64,000 nucleotides of DNA from Alteromonas naphthalenivorans (GCF_000213655.1 NC_015554.1:1798001-1862000); one strand, 5' to 3'. Numbered from the stretch's first letter, positions 1 to 9,694 are shown. Numbers and translations are program-made. The notes: generated by a model not told the origin, from the letters alone.

Positions 1-1
1 T

Positions 2-595
2 TACCACAGCCAATCGCCAGAGGCATTTTTCGCCCACTGCGCAGGTTTAAAAGTGGTTATTCCACGAGACCCTTACCAAGCTAAAGGTCTGCTTCTAGCG
101 TCTATTCGTGATAAAAACCCGGTGCTGTTTCTTGAGCCAAAACGTTTATATCGCGCGTCTATTGCCGATGTACCTGAAGAAGATTATGAACTGCCTCTCG
201 GTAAAGCCGATTTAGTACAAGAGGGCACAGATATCACCCTATTAGGGTGGGGGGCACAAATTGAGATTTTGCAGAAAGCAGCTGAAATGGCGCTAGATGA
301 TGGCGTGTCGTGTGAAATTATCGATTTGCGCTCAATTTTACCGTGGGACGCCGAAGCAGTCATCAGTTCGGTTATGAAAACCGGTCGACTTCTTATTAAT
401 CATGAAGCGCCGCTCACTGGCGGCTTCGCCAGCGAAATTACCGCCACTATCCAAGAAAAATGCTTTTTGTATCTAGAAGCGCCTATTACGCGTGTTTGTG
501 GTTTAGATACACCTTATCCACTTGCTCATGAAACCGAATATATGCCTGATGAAACTAAAACCTACGAAGCTATCAAGCGCTCATTACATTATTAA
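2..595 (+). CDS. 2-oxoisovalerate dehydrogenase E1 beta subunit (5'-truncated by window edge)
   Basis: C-terminal 197 residues of the beta subunit of the E1 decarboxylase of a branched-chain 2-oxoacid dehydrogenase complex. The frame is open to the left edge, so the start lies outside the window. The transketolase C-terminal domain is recognisable ([10 protein letters not shown], then [12 protein letters not shown]), followed by the family end motif [13 protein letters not shown]. It lies 15 bp upstream of the E2 gene in the same direction, so E1 beta and E2 are surely one operon, with E1 alpha expected just outside. Substrate choice (branched-chain rather than pyruvate or acetoin) is inferred from the pairing with this type of E2. 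Confidence 0.9.
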   Translation, partial: YHSQSPEAFFAHCAGLKVVIPRDPYQAKGLLLASIRDKNPVLFLEPKRLYRASIADVPEEDYELPLGKADLVQEGTDITLLGWGAQIEILQKAAEMALDDGVSCEIIDLRSILPWDAEAVISSVMKTGRLLINHEAPLTGGFASEITATIQEKCFLYLEAPITRVCGLDTPYPLAHETEYMPDETKTYEAIKRSLHY

Positions 596-610
596 AAGGG
601 AGCCAATAAT

Positions 611-2020
611 ATGAATATTGATTTTATTTTACCTGATATTGGCGAAGGTATTGTTGAGTGCGAAATCGTCAAGTGGAATGTGAAAGAAGGGGATGTTATT
701 GCTGAAGACCAAAGTGTGGTTGAGGTAATGACAGATAAGGCTGTGGTAGAAATTCCTGCTAAGCATTCAGGCACGGTACATAAGCTTTATTATAAACAAG
801 GCGATATTGCAGAAGTGCATAGCCCACTATTTGCCCTTGATACTGATGAAAGCGCTAGCGAAAGCCATCTAAATAGCGCCGAAGACCCAACGGCTGTCGC
901 TACAGATGAGCAAGCAGGCAAAGAACAAAAAGTAAACGAAAATACAAACCATCGCGCAACGCCTGCAAACAATAATACCAGTGAGCAAGGGAACGCGGCC
1001 ATTAATGAGAAATGGCAAGATGGGGATTTTGAGCCTCCTATCGCTATACCAGGAAAAGTACTGGCAAGCCCTGCAGTACGTCGTATTGCAAGAGAGCACG
1101 AGATTGATTTACTTGCCGTTGCGGGGAGTGGCAAAAAAGGCCGTATTTTAAAACATGATGTCAGCCATGCTAGCGCGACCGGCGTAAGCGCAAACATTGA
1201 TGAAAGCCCCGGTGAGAGCTCTGGTGAAAGCCCCGATGAAAGCTTCACTATGTCAAATGCCATGGGCGAGGCTAACAATATGTCGCGCTCTAAAGTGAAT
1301 AACACAGCAAGCGAAGCAAGCTATACCGAAAAAGTACGAGGCATTCGGGCCGCTATGGCAAAACAAATGGTGGCGTCAGTAAATACCATTCCTCACTTTA
1401 CGGTGAGCGATGAAATTAGGATGGATAAGCTAATTGCGTTAAGACAGTCGCTAAAACCTATGTTTGAAGCAAAAGGAATAAAGCTTAGCTTTATGCCATT
1501 TTTTGTAAAAGCATTGTCGTTGGCGTTAAAAGAATTTCCCATCATTAACAGCCAATTAAACGAAGATGGCACTGAGCTTACTTATTTTAATCACCATAAT
1601 ATCGGCTTTGCTGTTGACGCTAAAATTGGTCTTTTAGTGCCTAATGTTAAAGGCGTAGAACACCTTTCTTTGTTTGATATCGCCCAGCAAATGCATACCA
1701 CTATCGAGCAAGCTCGAGAAGGTAAATTAAGCGGGGATGCACTTAAAGGTGGCACTATCAGCATTTCAAATATTGGCGCTATTGGTGGCATTACAGCTAC
1801 ACCGGTTATTAATAAGCCAGAAGCTGCTATTGTCGCGCTGGGCAAAACGCAAACCCTTCCTCGCTTTGCCGCTGACGGTAGCGTTGAAGCGCACAGTATT
1901 ATGATGGTGAATTGGTCTGGCGACCACCGCATTATTGATGGTGCCACTATGGTTCGCTTCAATAATCTCTGGTCTAGCTTCATCGAGGAGCCAGAAACCA
2001 TGCTAATGCACTTGAAATAG
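611..2020 (+). CDS. Dihydrolipoamide acyltransferase E2 of branched-chain 2-oxoacid dehydrogenase
   Basis: 469 residues. It carries the swinging lipoyl arm and moves the acyl group to CoA. An N-terminal lipoyl domain has the modified lysine at about residue 43 (VMTDKAVVEIP). A peripheral-subunit-binding domain follows at about 150-185 (VLASPAVRRIAREHEIDLLAV). The catalytic domain ends with DHRIIDGAT, whose His is the acyltransferase residue. The linkers are unusually long and low-complexity; one at about 200-215 has repeated ESxGES-type units rich in Ser and Glu. The start follows AAAAGGGAG. Operon with the E1 beta gene. Only one lipoyl domain is present, as is usual for Bkd E2. Confidence 0.93.
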   Translation: MNIDFILPDIGEGIVECEIVKWNVKEGDVIAEDQSVVEVMTDKAVVEIPAKHSGTVHKLYYKQGDIAEVHSPLFALDTDESASESHLNSAEDPTAVATDEQAGKEQKVNENTNHRATPANNNTSEQGNAAINEKWQDGDFEPPIAIPGKVLASPAVRRIAREHEIDLLAVAGSGKKGRILKHDVSHASATGVSANIDESPGESSGESPDESFTMSNAMGEANNMSRSKVNNTASEASYTEKVRGIRAAMAKQMVASVNTIPHFTVSDEIRMDKLIALRQSLKPMFEAKGIKLSFMPFFVKALSLALKEFPIINSQLNEDGTELTYFNHHNIGFAVDAKIGLLVPNVKGVEHLSLFDIAQQMHTTIEQAREGKLSGDALKGGTISISNIGAIGGITATPVINKPEAAIVALGKTQTLPRFAADGSVEAHSIMMVNWSGDHRIIDGATMVRFNNLWSSFIEEPETMLMHLK

Positions 2021-2281
2021 CGATAGGTATTTTTAACGTGGGCGGTAGGCCCACAGCCTAGTGATTGATAATTATTTAAATGTGAACACTAATATCAAAA
2101 TGGTTTGATCCAAGTGCTTTGAATTTAATTACAGAGCGCTTATTGATGGGAAGCTTTTTTATATCGCGGTTAATTGCAAGGAACTGGGTTGTCGGGCTTG
2201 TGTGGATGTTAGGCCAAGCGTTATTATTGACTGCTAAACTACAATTTCCTGCGCAGTTTGCGCGTCAACTCATGGTATATC

Positions 2282-3133
2282 GTGCTTAGCTATCAACATG
2301 CATTTCATGCCGGCAACCACGCCGACGTTATCAAACATCTTTGTTGGATGGGCGTAATAAGCCATCTAAAGAAAAAAAATAAGCCTTTCACCCTCTATGA
2401 TACACATAGTGGTGCTGGGCTTTATCAGCTCGATGATGCTTTAGCATCCAAAAATAAAGAGTATGAGTCTGGTGTAGATAAAGTGGCAAACCTATCGGCA
2501 AATTCGCCTTTGTTGCAATCCTATTTGTCGCTATGTAACGGGTTTTTAAGTGATAGATGTTACCCGGGTTCACCGGCTATTAGCGCCAAACTAAAACGTG
2601 ATATCGATGTGTTGCATCTTATGGAGTTACATCCAGCTGAACACGAAAAACTTGATGATGCCATGTGGCAAATTGGCGATAGCCAGAGCCATGTTCATCA
2701 CAGGGATGGTTACGAAGGCTTAATTGCACTGACGCCACCATCACCTAATCGTGGCGCGGTATTAATAGATCCGCCTTACGAGAAGCTTTCTGAATACCAA
2801 GATGTAGTCAGTGCGGTGAAGAAAGTATTAGCACGTTGGCAGCAAGCGCAAATGGTAGTGTGGTATCCGTTACTATCACAGAGAGCTGGGGCTAAAAGTG
2901 GGGCTAGCCAGCAAATGTGTCAGTCGTTATCAGCACTAGGTAAGCCTTGTTTCATTATTGAACTTACCGTTGAAGAAAATACCGCCGATGCTGGCATGTA
3001 CGGTTCTGGCTTATGTGTCATCAATCCACCTTGGCAACTTGATGTCAGTATGCGTGAAGCCCTTGATGAGATCACGCCGTTATTAGGAAGTAACGCTGCG
3101 TACACATTGACATGGCTAACTACTGAAGAGTAA
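2282..3133 (+). CDS. rlmJ: 23S rRNA (adenine(2030)-N6)-methyltransferase
   Basis: 283 residues from a GTG start. The protein begins VLSYQHAFHAGNHADVIKH, which aligns directly with the start of E. coli RlmJ, so GTG at 2282 is preferred over the in-frame TTG at 2258. The SAM-dependent methyltransferase domain has LYDTHSGAGLY near the N terminus and the catalytic motif IDPPYE (bases about 2767-2785), the DPPY form typical of N6-adenine methylation. It modifies A2030 of 23S rRNA during ribosome assembly. It stands alone between the bkd genes and the kinase gene. Confidence 0.93.
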   Translation: MLSYQHAFHAGNHADVIKHLCWMGVISHLKKKNKPFTLYDTHSGAGLYQLDDALASKNKEYESGVDKVANLSANSPLLQSYLSLCNGFLSDRCYPGSPAISAKLKRDIDVLHLMELHPAEHEKLDDAMWQIGDSQSHVHHRDGYEGLIALTPPSPNRGAVLIDPPYEKLSEYQDVVSAVKKVLARWQQAQMVVWYPLLSQRAGAKSGASQQMCQSLSALGKPCFIIELTVEENTADAGMYGSGLCVINPPWQLDVSMREALDEITPLLGSNAAYTLTWLTTEE

Positions 3134-3218
3134 TCCCTTTAGCTTGTACTTATAAACGAATACCGAAAACGAGTTAAAACACATAAGCGTAAACATTAAA
3201 AAGAGGTAGGCAATTGGC

Positions 3219-5114
3219 ATGTCTCAGGTAAAAGGGTTAACGCATTTTTATATACCCGATGAGCAGTCTATTTATTTGCTCTCGCATGCTGATGCTAAAA
3301 AGCTCAAGGATTGGGTAGCACTGTGCATCGACCAGTTAGCTAGTTTAGGTTATCGCAATATCTCCCTATTGGGAAAAGGGGCGTTTGGTTTTGCATTTGC
3401 AGGTACCGCGCCCAATCAAAACCCAGGCTCAGGTTCAAGCTTTAGTCAAAGCTCAATCGCTCAAGAACACGTCTTTAAGTTTTCTCGAATAAATCTTCCT
3501 CAGCATGTACAAGAACGGCTTGAGGAAGAAGCCTTTATGCTATCTCAAGTATCTCATCCTTATGTGCCTGCATTGGTTGAATATCAGCAAATAGGTAAAC
3601 AATCTATTTTGGTGATGGGCCGTGCCCCTGGCGACGATCTTGAAAAAGTAAGTTTGGCTCGTGGGCCACTGCCGCCAAGGATCATAGTGAAAATAGCGGT
3701 ACAGCTTGGTGATTTGTTGCAGTGTTTTCGGCAGCATACGCAAAATGGCAATGCCAAACCTATCGTTCATGGCGATATTAAACCTTCTAACTTGGTATGG
3801 GACGAATCTACAGAGAGCATTGGGCTTATCGATTGGGGCTCATCTGTGTTTGCACAAGTAGATGAAAATGGTCAGTACACCAGTAACAATGTGATGGATT
3901 TGATGTCTAGCGAGCTTCACCAAACAAACGCCCGATTAGGTGATGTTTATTTTATTGGAGAAGAGCAGTTAAATGGGGCGTTATCATCACCACGCTTCGA
4001 TGAGCAAGGTATGGCAAGCACGCTATATGCTTTAGCATCTGGGCAATCATGTCGGTATGGCCATCAGGTTATTCGCCCTTCATCGTTAGGCTTGCCAAAA
4101 ATGCTAGCAAGCATATTAGAATACATGCTCAGTGACGACCCAAAGAAAAGGCAACAAGGAGGAGATTACTTCTTCAATAATTTGCACGTGCTAAAACACA
4201 TGGTGTTTTCTAAAGACACCGTTTTGCAGTATGTACCGAGTATTCCTACGTGGGTTACGCCATCGCAAGATGACATTGAAACCGTTGTTTACAGCTCTCG
4301 AAAATCTTATTTGCGCCAGCAATCGGTATTAGAAGATGCTTCATTACGGTATATCGATGATGCCCAGTTCGATCGATATTACAAAAACTTTTTGCAAGGC
4401 ATGGGCGATACCGAAAAAGCCTTTGTGTCGGCAATTAGTCGTCTTGGCCGGTATCCCGTTGTTGGTGGTATGGCAATTCGCTGGGAGCCAAACGGCGTTT
4501 ATGTAGACTCCAGTTTAAATCTACACGACGCGGCATTAAAAACAGCTTTCGAACTTGCGGTTAACAACGTGATTAACCTTGCACGCGCTATTCATAAGCC
4601 TGGGGTATTTAAATGCTGCATGTTTAACGCTAAAAACACGCTGCATATCGAACGAGAAACCGAGAACGATGCGTTTGTACCAACATCTAAATGCGTAATA
4701 CCGTTTGATTTGTCCCGCGCATCGGTGGCACAAGATGAATCTAGAACCCATTCTTACTTTGAGGATGGCGACGATCCAGATGAGCTTTTGAAATTACCTG
4801 AGCCTATTATTACAATTATTAAAGAGCTGAATACGATTCATCACACTGGCTGTATTATCTTTGAAGCCTTAAGTACCCATTTAAAGATTCATAGTTATTA
4901 CACATTGCTCAATCATCACGAGCAAGATAGGTTTTCTGAATTATTAGCCAAGTTAGTTGAACATGTGCCGTCAATAAAAGGGCTAGGCATTTCAGGCTTT
5001 ATGAAGTTACCCTATAAAGACACGCGATTTTTTGAGCATAGGGCGTATTTACCTGAAAAATACTACCCAAGAAACCCGAACGCTGAGCAACAAGAGAAAG
5101 AAAAGCATGCCTGA
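3219..5114 (+). CDS. Serine/threonine protein kinase-like protein
   Basis: 631 residues. The N-terminal half is a Hanks-type kinase fold: glycine loop GKGAFG (52-57), probable ATP-anchoring Lys87 in HVFKFSR, acidic helix around 101-104, catalytic loop HGDIKPSN (184-191) and metal-binding DWG (205-207) instead of DFG. HGD in place of HRD and DWG in place of DFG make it an atypical kinase, but the catalytic Asp, Lys and Asn are all present, so activity is plausible. The C-terminal 300 residues match nothing I recognise. No membrane segment is evident, so it is probably cytoplasmic. It overlaps tesB by 8 bases, suggesting co-translation. Substrate unknown. Confidence 0.75.
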   Translation: MSQVKGLTHFYIPDEQSIYLLSHADAKKLKDWVALCIDQLASLGYRNISLLGKGAFGFAFAGTAPNQNPGSGSSFSQSSIAQEHVFKFSRINLPQHVQERLEEEAFMLSQVSHPYVPALVEYQQIGKQSILVMGRAPGDDLEKVSLARGPLPPRIIVKIAVQLGDLLQCFRQHTQNGNAKPIVHGDIKPSNLVWDESTESIGLIDWGSSVFAQVDENGQYTSNNVMDLMSSELHQTNARLGDVYFIGEEQLNGALSSPRFDEQGMASTLYALASGQSCRYGHQVIRPSSLGLPKMLASILEYMLSDDPKKRQQGGDYFFNNLHVLKHMVFSKDTVLQYVPSIPTWVTPSQDDIETVVYSSRKSYLRQQSVLEDASLRYIDDAQFDRYYKNFLQGMGDTEKAFVSAISRLGRYPVVGGMAIRWEPNGVYVDSSLNLHDAALKTAFELAVNNVINLARAIHKPGVFKCCMFNAKNTLHIERETENDAFVPTSKCVIPFDLSRASVAQDESRTHSYFEDGDDPDELLKLPEPIITIIKELNTIHHTGCIIFEALSTHLKIHSYYTLLNHHEQDRFSELLAKLVEHVPSIKGLGISGFMKLPYKDTRFFEHRAYLPEKYYPRNPNAEQQEKEKHA

Positions 5115-5970
5115 GGTTAAATTATCTTCGTTATTTGAATTAGAAACTGTTGAAGCGGGTTTGTATCGCGGACAAAGTTGGGATTTAGGCTTTCGCGCAT
5201 TATTTGGTGGTCAAGTTTTGGGGCAGGCGTTAGCTGCGGCTTATGAAACGGTAGACAAAGACCGTGTTGCCCATTCGTTCCATACTTACTTTTTGCTACC
5301 CGGCGATGCAAAGAAACCTGTGGTCTACGATGTAGAAGTAGTGCGAGATGGTCGTAGCTTTTCTGCCCGAAGAGTAAAAGCAATTCAAGATGGTCGAAAC
5401 ATCTTTTACATGACAGCATCGTTCCAAGTGCCAGAAGAAGGAATGCATCACCAGCAAGCGGATATGCCTGACGTACCACCGCCACAAGAAGTGCAGTCTG
5501 ATATCGAGTTTTATGAAAAGAACTTCGACAAAATTGCCCGTCCTATGCGAGAAGCATTAAGTTATCATCGCCCGGTAGATATCCGTACTATTGGTGCGGC
5601 GAATTCCTATCAGTCTAATCGCCAACCGGCTAAACGCTATATTTGGATGAAAGCAAGGAATGAGCTTGCTCCAGAGATTACACTGCAACAAGCGGCATTA
5701 GCGTATGCTTCTGATTACCACTTTTTAAGCACGTCACTACAGCCTCACGGAATTTCAGTCACCGACAAATCACTACGTATTGCGACTATCGATCATGCGA
5801 TGTGGTTTCACCGCCCCGTTAATATGAATGAATGGTTATTATATGTAATGGAAAGTCCGTTTAGTGGCGGAGCAAGAGGTTTGGTGAGAGGTCAGATTTT
5901 CACTCAACAAGGTGAGCTGGTAGCCTCTGCTACGCAAGAAGGCTTAATGCGACAAGTCGATGTCGACTAA
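5107..5970 (+). CDS. tesB: Acyl-CoA thioesterase II
   Basis: 287 residues, the usual TesB length. It hydrolyses medium- and long-chain acyl-CoA to free fatty acid and CoA. The double hotdog fold is recognised from LYRGQSWDLGFRALFGGQVLGQAL at the N terminus, ASDYHFLSTSL carrying the catalytic Asp, and the terminal ATQEGLMR carrying the catalytic Gln. ATG at 5107 gives the family N terminus (MPEVKLSSLFELE); an in-frame start at 5032 would only add residues read from inside the kinase gene. It overlaps the kinase stop by 8 bases. Confidence 0.95.
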   Translation: MPEVKLSSLFELETVEAGLYRGQSWDLGFRALFGGQVLGQALAAAYETVDKDRVAHSFHTYFLLPGDAKKPVVYDVEVVRDGRSFSARRVKAIQDGRNIFYMTASFQVPEEGMHHQQADMPDVPPPQEVQSDIEFYEKNFDKIARPMREALSYHRPVDIRTIGAANSYQSNRQPAKRYIWMKARNELAPEITLQQAALAYASDYHFLSTSLQPHGISVTDKSLRIATIDHAMWFHRPVNMNEWLLYVMESPFSGGARGLVRGQIFTQQGELVASATQEGLMRQVDVD

Positions 5971-6026
5971 CAACATATCAACACTGTATTTTGAGCCAAC
6001 TATAAAAATATTAACAAGGAACGCTT

Positions 6027-6545
6027 ATGCAATATTCTCTTGATACGTTAACGCCCAAGTGTGATAGCACCAGTTATGTTGCCCCCGGCGCACATGTTAT
6101 TGGCAACGTGATATTAAAGCCCCATAGCAGTGTATGGTTTAATGTGGTCATTCGCGCAGATATGGATGCGATTACGGTAGGGGAGCTCACGAACGTACAA
6201 GATGGTAGTGTGCTTCATACCGACTCGGGCATTCCTCTAACGTTAGGTAAAGGCGTAACCGTGGGTCACAAAGTCATGTTGCATGGCTGCACCGTAGGTG
6301 ACTACTCCTTAATTGGTATCAACGCGGTGGTGTTAAATGGCGCGAAAATTGGCAAGTACTGCATTATTGGCGCTAATACGTTAATTACCGAAAATATGGA
6401 AATTCCAGACTACAGCTTAGTGGTGGGATCACCGGGAAAAGTGGTAAAGCAGTTCGATAGCAGTGTAGAGGAAAAGCTTCAAGCATCTGCAGCGCACTAT
6501 GCGCATAATGCCACGCATTACAATAAGCACCTTTCTGAAGTTTAA
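6027..6545 (+). CDS. Gamma-carbonic anhydrase family protein (YrdA-like)
   Basis: 172 residues forming a left-handed beta-helix of hexapeptide repeats ([37 protein letters not shown]). The three zinc-binding histidines of the gamma class are in place: His64 (VLHTD), His81 and His86 (VGHKVMLHG). The start follows AAGGAACG. Many members of this YrdA/CaiE-like group show weak or no carbonic anhydrase activity, so the enzymatic role is uncertain although the metal site is kept. It follows tesB by 56 bp and may be co-transcribed. Confidence 0.88.
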   Translation: MQYSLDTLTPKCDSTSYVAPGAHVIGNVILKPHSSVWFNVVIRADMDAITVGELTNVQDGSVLHTDSGIPLTLGKGVTVGHKVMLHGCTVGDYSLIGINAVVLNGAKIGKYCIIGANTLITENMEIPDYSLVVGSPGKVVKQFDSSVEEKLQASAAHYAHNATHYNKHLSEV

Positions 6546-7122
6546 TCAGTATGCGCAAGCCAAATTATCATGTCTTATGTAGGAATAACCGCTAACCGCT
6601 ATTATTCTTGCCACTTCCATTATGTCGTTGTATTCCTGCGCTTCATTTCAGCGCTTTATTGCAGAGCGTTTGGTCAAAGGAAGTTATACCTGTCCCATAA
6701 AAAATGCCCAGAACATAGGTTCTGGGCATAGGGGAATGGCTCATTGCTGAGCCGTGCGCTAACTATTGCAAGGGAGAAGTGCATGCAAATTCTTTCAGAC
6801 GGACAATAACTATAGTCCATATTTGTTCATTTTATAAACTAAACATTGTGAAATTTATTTTACAGACCCCTTAATCTAAATAAAATGATAATAACTTCTG
6901 AAAAATCATAGGCTTTTTACTGGTCGGAGTTTCTGATTTTTTTTCAACGCTTTTATCCTCATGATACGCACGGGTTATCCACATCTTGCTCAATGTTCAC
7001 TTTGTTATGGGGTGAAGTGATTCCATTCATGTTAATTATGTTCATAACAAGCTGTTGTACCCAGCCGTTAAGATTGTAAGAATGCAGGTACGCTATTGTT
7101 ACTATTATTGTTAAGGACTGAT
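6546..7122. other. Long intergenic region between the carbonic anhydrase and aminotransferase genes
   Basis: 577 bp with no convincing protein-coding gene on either strand. It is AT-rich on the right. It contains a perfect 11-bp hairpin at 6704-6729 oriented as a minus-strand terminator, a second small hairpin (GGCTCA, TTGC, TGAGCC) near 6738-6753, and the promoter and leader of the aminotransferase gene. Confidence 0.6.
6699..6810 (-). ncRNA. Candidate minus-strand small RNA ending in an intrinsic terminator
   Basis: Read on the minus strand, ATGCCCAGAAC, loop CTAT and GTTCTGGGCAT form a perfect 11-bp hairpin (6704-6729) followed directly by six T residues. This is a textbook rho-independent terminator, yet no minus-strand gene precedes it. 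Just upstream is a second small hairpin, GGCTCA/TGAGCC. A weak promoter-like pair (TTATAA, 17 bp, TATAGT) lies near 6806-6835. Together these suggest a transcript of about 100 nt. The 5' end is a guess. Confidence 0.35.
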
Positions 7123-8244
7123 ATGCAAACGCATTCCACTTTTCTTCCGCCTGAGCGCACATTAATGGGGCCTGGTCCTTCAGACGTAAACCCTCGTATT
7201 CTTAACGCTATTGCTAGGCCAACTGTTGGTCATCTAGATCCGCTATTTATCGAGCTTATGGATGCTACCAAACAGCTGCTTCAATACGCATTTAAAACTG
7301 AAAACGCATTAACAATGCCTATTTCAGCCCCGGGATCCGCCGGGATGGAAGCCTGCTTTGTTAACCTTGTGGAGCCAGGTGATAAAGTATTGGTGTGCAT
7401 CAACGGCGTGTTCGGCAACCGTATGGTTGAAAATGTTGAACGATGTGGCGGTCAAGCTATCGTGATTAAAAACGATTGGGGCAAGCAAACCGATTTGAAC
7501 GCGGTAGAAGATGCACTTAAAAAAGAGGCCGATATTAAAGTGCTGGCTTTCGTACATGCAGAAACCTCAACCGGTGTGAGAAACGATGCAAAACGGTTAT
7601 GTGAACTTGCAAAACAATACGACTGTTTATCGATAGTCGATGCCGTAACCTCTTTAGGCGGTATTGAGCTAGACGTAGACGGGTGGGGCATTGATGCCAT
7701 TTATTCGGGGTCACAAAAGTGCTTAAGCTGTGTACCAGGAATTTCACCCGTATCGTTCAGCGACCGTGCAGTGCATGTTATTCAAAACCGCAAAACCAAA
7801 GTGCAAAGCTGGTTTTTAGACATGAACTTAATTGTGGGGTATTGGGGGAAAGGGGCTAAGCGTGCTTATCACCATACTGCACCGGTAAACAGTATGTATG
7901 CATTTTATGAAGCCCTACTTATTTTAAAAGAAGAAGGCTTAGAAAACGCATGGCAACGCCATCAAACTGGGCATAACGAGCTGGTGGCTGGACTCGAAGG
8001 CTTAGGTCTTTCACTTGCCGTAGATGCTGAATATCGCCTACCTCAACTCAATGTAGTGAACATTCCAGACGGTGTTAATGACGCTGAAGTTCGCGCAAGA
8101 CTACTTAACGATTTCAATTTAGAAATTGGTGCTGGTTTGGGTGAGTTTGCTGGTAAAGTATGGCGCATTGGATTAATGGGCTATGCGTGTAAACCACGCA
8201 ATATCGATCATTGCCTTACATCGTTACAAAAAGTACTAAAATAA
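7123..8244 (+). CDS. Class V aminotransferase (serine/alanine-glyoxylate aminotransferase family)
   Basis: 373 residues. PLP enzyme of the alanine-glyoxylate/serine-glyoxylate group: family opening PPERTLMGPGPSDVNPRIL, SAPGSAGMEA near the phosphate site, and the Schiff-base lysine at about residue 199 in SGSQKCLSCVPG. These enzymes move the amino group of serine or alanine to glyoxylate. ATG at 7123 follows AAGGACTGAT and gives the usual N terminus. It is a single-gene unit: a 577-bp gap precedes it and a strong terminator follows. The exact amino donor cannot be read from the sequence. Confidence 0.88.
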   Translation: MQTHSTFLPPERTLMGPGPSDVNPRILNAIARPTVGHLDPLFIELMDATKQLLQYAFKTENALTMPISAPGSAGMEACFVNLVEPGDKVLVCINGVFGNRMVENVERCGGQAIVIKNDWGKQTDLNAVEDALKKEADIKVLAFVHAETSTGVRNDAKRLCELAKQYDCLSIVDAVTSLGGIELDVDGWGIDAIYSGSQKCLSCVPGISPVSFSDRAVHVIQNRKTKVQSWFLDMNLIVGYWGKGAKRAYHHTAPVNSMYAFYEALLILKEEGLENAWQRHQTGHNELVAGLEGLGLSLAVDAEYRLPQLNVVNIPDGVNDAEVRARLLNDFNLEIGAGLGEFAGKVWRIGLMGYACKPRNIDHCLTSLQKVLK

Positions 8245-8280
8245 AAAATACAGATTAGGGCATAAGTTTACGACACATCA

Positions 8281-8306
8281 AAAGTGGGCCATCGGGCCCA
8301 CTTTTT
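8281..8306 (+). terminator. Rho-independent terminator after the aminotransferase gene
   Basis: Perfect 10-bp stem AAAGTGGGCC / GGCCCACTTT with loop ATCG, followed by T residues, 36 bp after the stop codon. Confidence 0.88.
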
Positions 8307-8479
8307 ATTATCGCCATTGGGTAAGCCTATAAAGCAAAAAAAGTTAAACGCTTTTTATTAAAACTGACGTATCAGTTAACTCGCCTGTTTTATGAATGAT
8401 TTAGTTGCGGTTCATAATACGTTCACTTACCGTTACTTATGATTTGCCTGAACTAATGATAATAAACACGGAGTTTTTA

Positions 8480-9220
8480 ATGAATTCAATCAGTAAACTA
8501 GCGATGCCTCTTAAACGTACTGCCACAGGCAAGCGCTTATCACCGATGATATTATTAACGGGCATTGTTGCTACAATGCTTAGTACGGCATCAATGGCTC
8601 AGCCTCAGCAACAACTTATCCATGTTCAAGGCACAGGCGCTATGTCAGTCACGCCTAATGCATATTCAGTCACCTTTGTTATTGAAGAACAGGGCGAAAC
8701 CGTTGGTAAGCTTAACACGACCCTTGCTTCCGATTTGCGCGCTGTTGTTAGCTTTCTGCTAGAACAGGGTATTGAGCGCAATAACATTCAATCTATGCAA
8801 GTTCGTTTAACCCCACGCTATGTGAACAGTCCTAATGGCCGAGTACAAGAAGGGTTTACGTTAAGTCGCGAAATATCAGTGACTGATTCCAATATCGAAA
8901 ACTATGATAAAGTATTGGATGGGGTGCTAGGCCGTGGCGTTGACCGCATTCAACAATTCTCGTTTGTTAGTACAACGCAAACCAACGCATACCAAACTGC
9001 ATTAGTTGCAGCGGTGAAGGATGCAAAGGCAAGAGCGGCACTTTTAGCGAAGGAATTAGGCGTTGAAGTGGGCGAAGTAGTTGCAATCTCTGAATCTGGT
9101 GGCAATATGCCCGTTCCAGTTATGCGTGCAGATGCGTTTGCCAAAGAAATGTCTGTTTCTTTACCAGGGCAAGAAACGGTTGAAGCGCGCATAAACGTTA
9201 GTTTCACTATTATTCAATAG
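8480..9220 (+). CDS. Exported SIMPL domain (DUF541) protein
   Basis: 246 residues. The N terminus has basic residues, a hydrophobic stretch (MILLTGIVATMLSTASMA) and a likely signal peptidase site after about residue 39, so the mature protein is periplasmic. The rest is one SIMPL/DUF541 domain: IHVQGTGAMSVTPNAYSVTFVIEEQGET at the start, AVKDAKARAALLAKELGVEVGEVVAISE in the middle and ARINVSFTI at the end. Members are periplasmic or surface proteins, some oligomerising into rings, with poorly defined function (BP26 of Brucella is one). ATG at 8480 follows CACGGAG. Confidence 0.85.
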   Translation: MNSISKLAMPLKRTATGKRLSPMILLTGIVATMLSTASMAQPQQQLIHVQGTGAMSVTPNAYSVTFVIEEQGETVGKLNTTLASDLRAVVSFLLEQGIERNNIQSMQVRLTPRYVNSPNGRVQEGFTLSREISVTDSNIENYDKVLDGVLGRGVDRIQQFSFVSTTQTNAYQTALVAAVKDAKARAALLAKELGVEVGEVVAISESGGNMPVPVMRADAFAKEMSVSLPGQETVEARINVSFTIIQ

Positions 9221-9232
9221 CAGGGTAACCGT

Positions 9233-9694
9233 TTGAAAGAAGAACAATACGCCCAGTTAATAAGCCAGGCGAAAAGCCTGGTTGCTGGTGAGCACGATGT
9301 CATTGCCAACATGGCAAACATCAGTGCACTACTTTTTAACCATCTCGATAAGGTAAATTGGGCTGGTTTTTATTTTTATAAAGAAGCGCAGTTAGTGTTG
9401 GGTCCTTTTCAAGGACAACCCGCTTGCATCCGTATTCCTATGGGGAAGGGGGTGTGTGGTACTGCCGCTGAAACCCGCACAGTACAGCGTATTGCAGATG
9501 TTCACGGCTTCTCTGGCCACATTGCCTGTGACGCCGCTTCTAACTCCGAAATCGTCATTCCTCTTGTAGTAAATGGCGAACTAATTGGTGTTTTAGATAT
9601 CGATAGCCCAGAATTTTCTCGTTTCGACGAGCAAGATGAGCTTGGGTTGTGTAAAATAGCCGATATACTTATTGAATCTCAGCAATCGTTATGA
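9233..9694 (+). CDS. msrC: Free methionine-(R)-sulfoxide reductase (GAF domain)
   Basis: 153 residues, a single GAF domain. It reduces free methionine-R-sulfoxide using thioredoxin. The three redox cysteines are present at 65 (ACIRIP), 75 (GKGVCGTA) and 99 (HIACDA), with the spacing of 10 and 24 found in E. coli fRMsr. NWAGFYFY and GVLDIDSPEFSRFDE are family hallmarks. Translation starts at TTG 9233; no in-frame ATG lies close upstream and the next would remove the first helix. It overlaps the next gene by ATGA, heading a msrC-(96 aa)-proQ-prc operon. Confidence 0.92.
   Translation: MKEEQYAQLISQAKSLVAGEHDVIANMANISALLFNHLDKVNWAGFYFYKEAQLVLGPFQGQPACIRIPMGKGVCGTAAETRTVQRIADVHGFSGHIACDAASNSEIVIPLVVNGELIGVLDIDSPEFSRFDEQDELGLCKIADILIESQQSL

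Noticed and set aside
2038..2053. Hairpin GTGGGC/GCCCAC after the E2 gene as terminator
   Set aside because: Only six base pairs and no T tail, so too weak to call.
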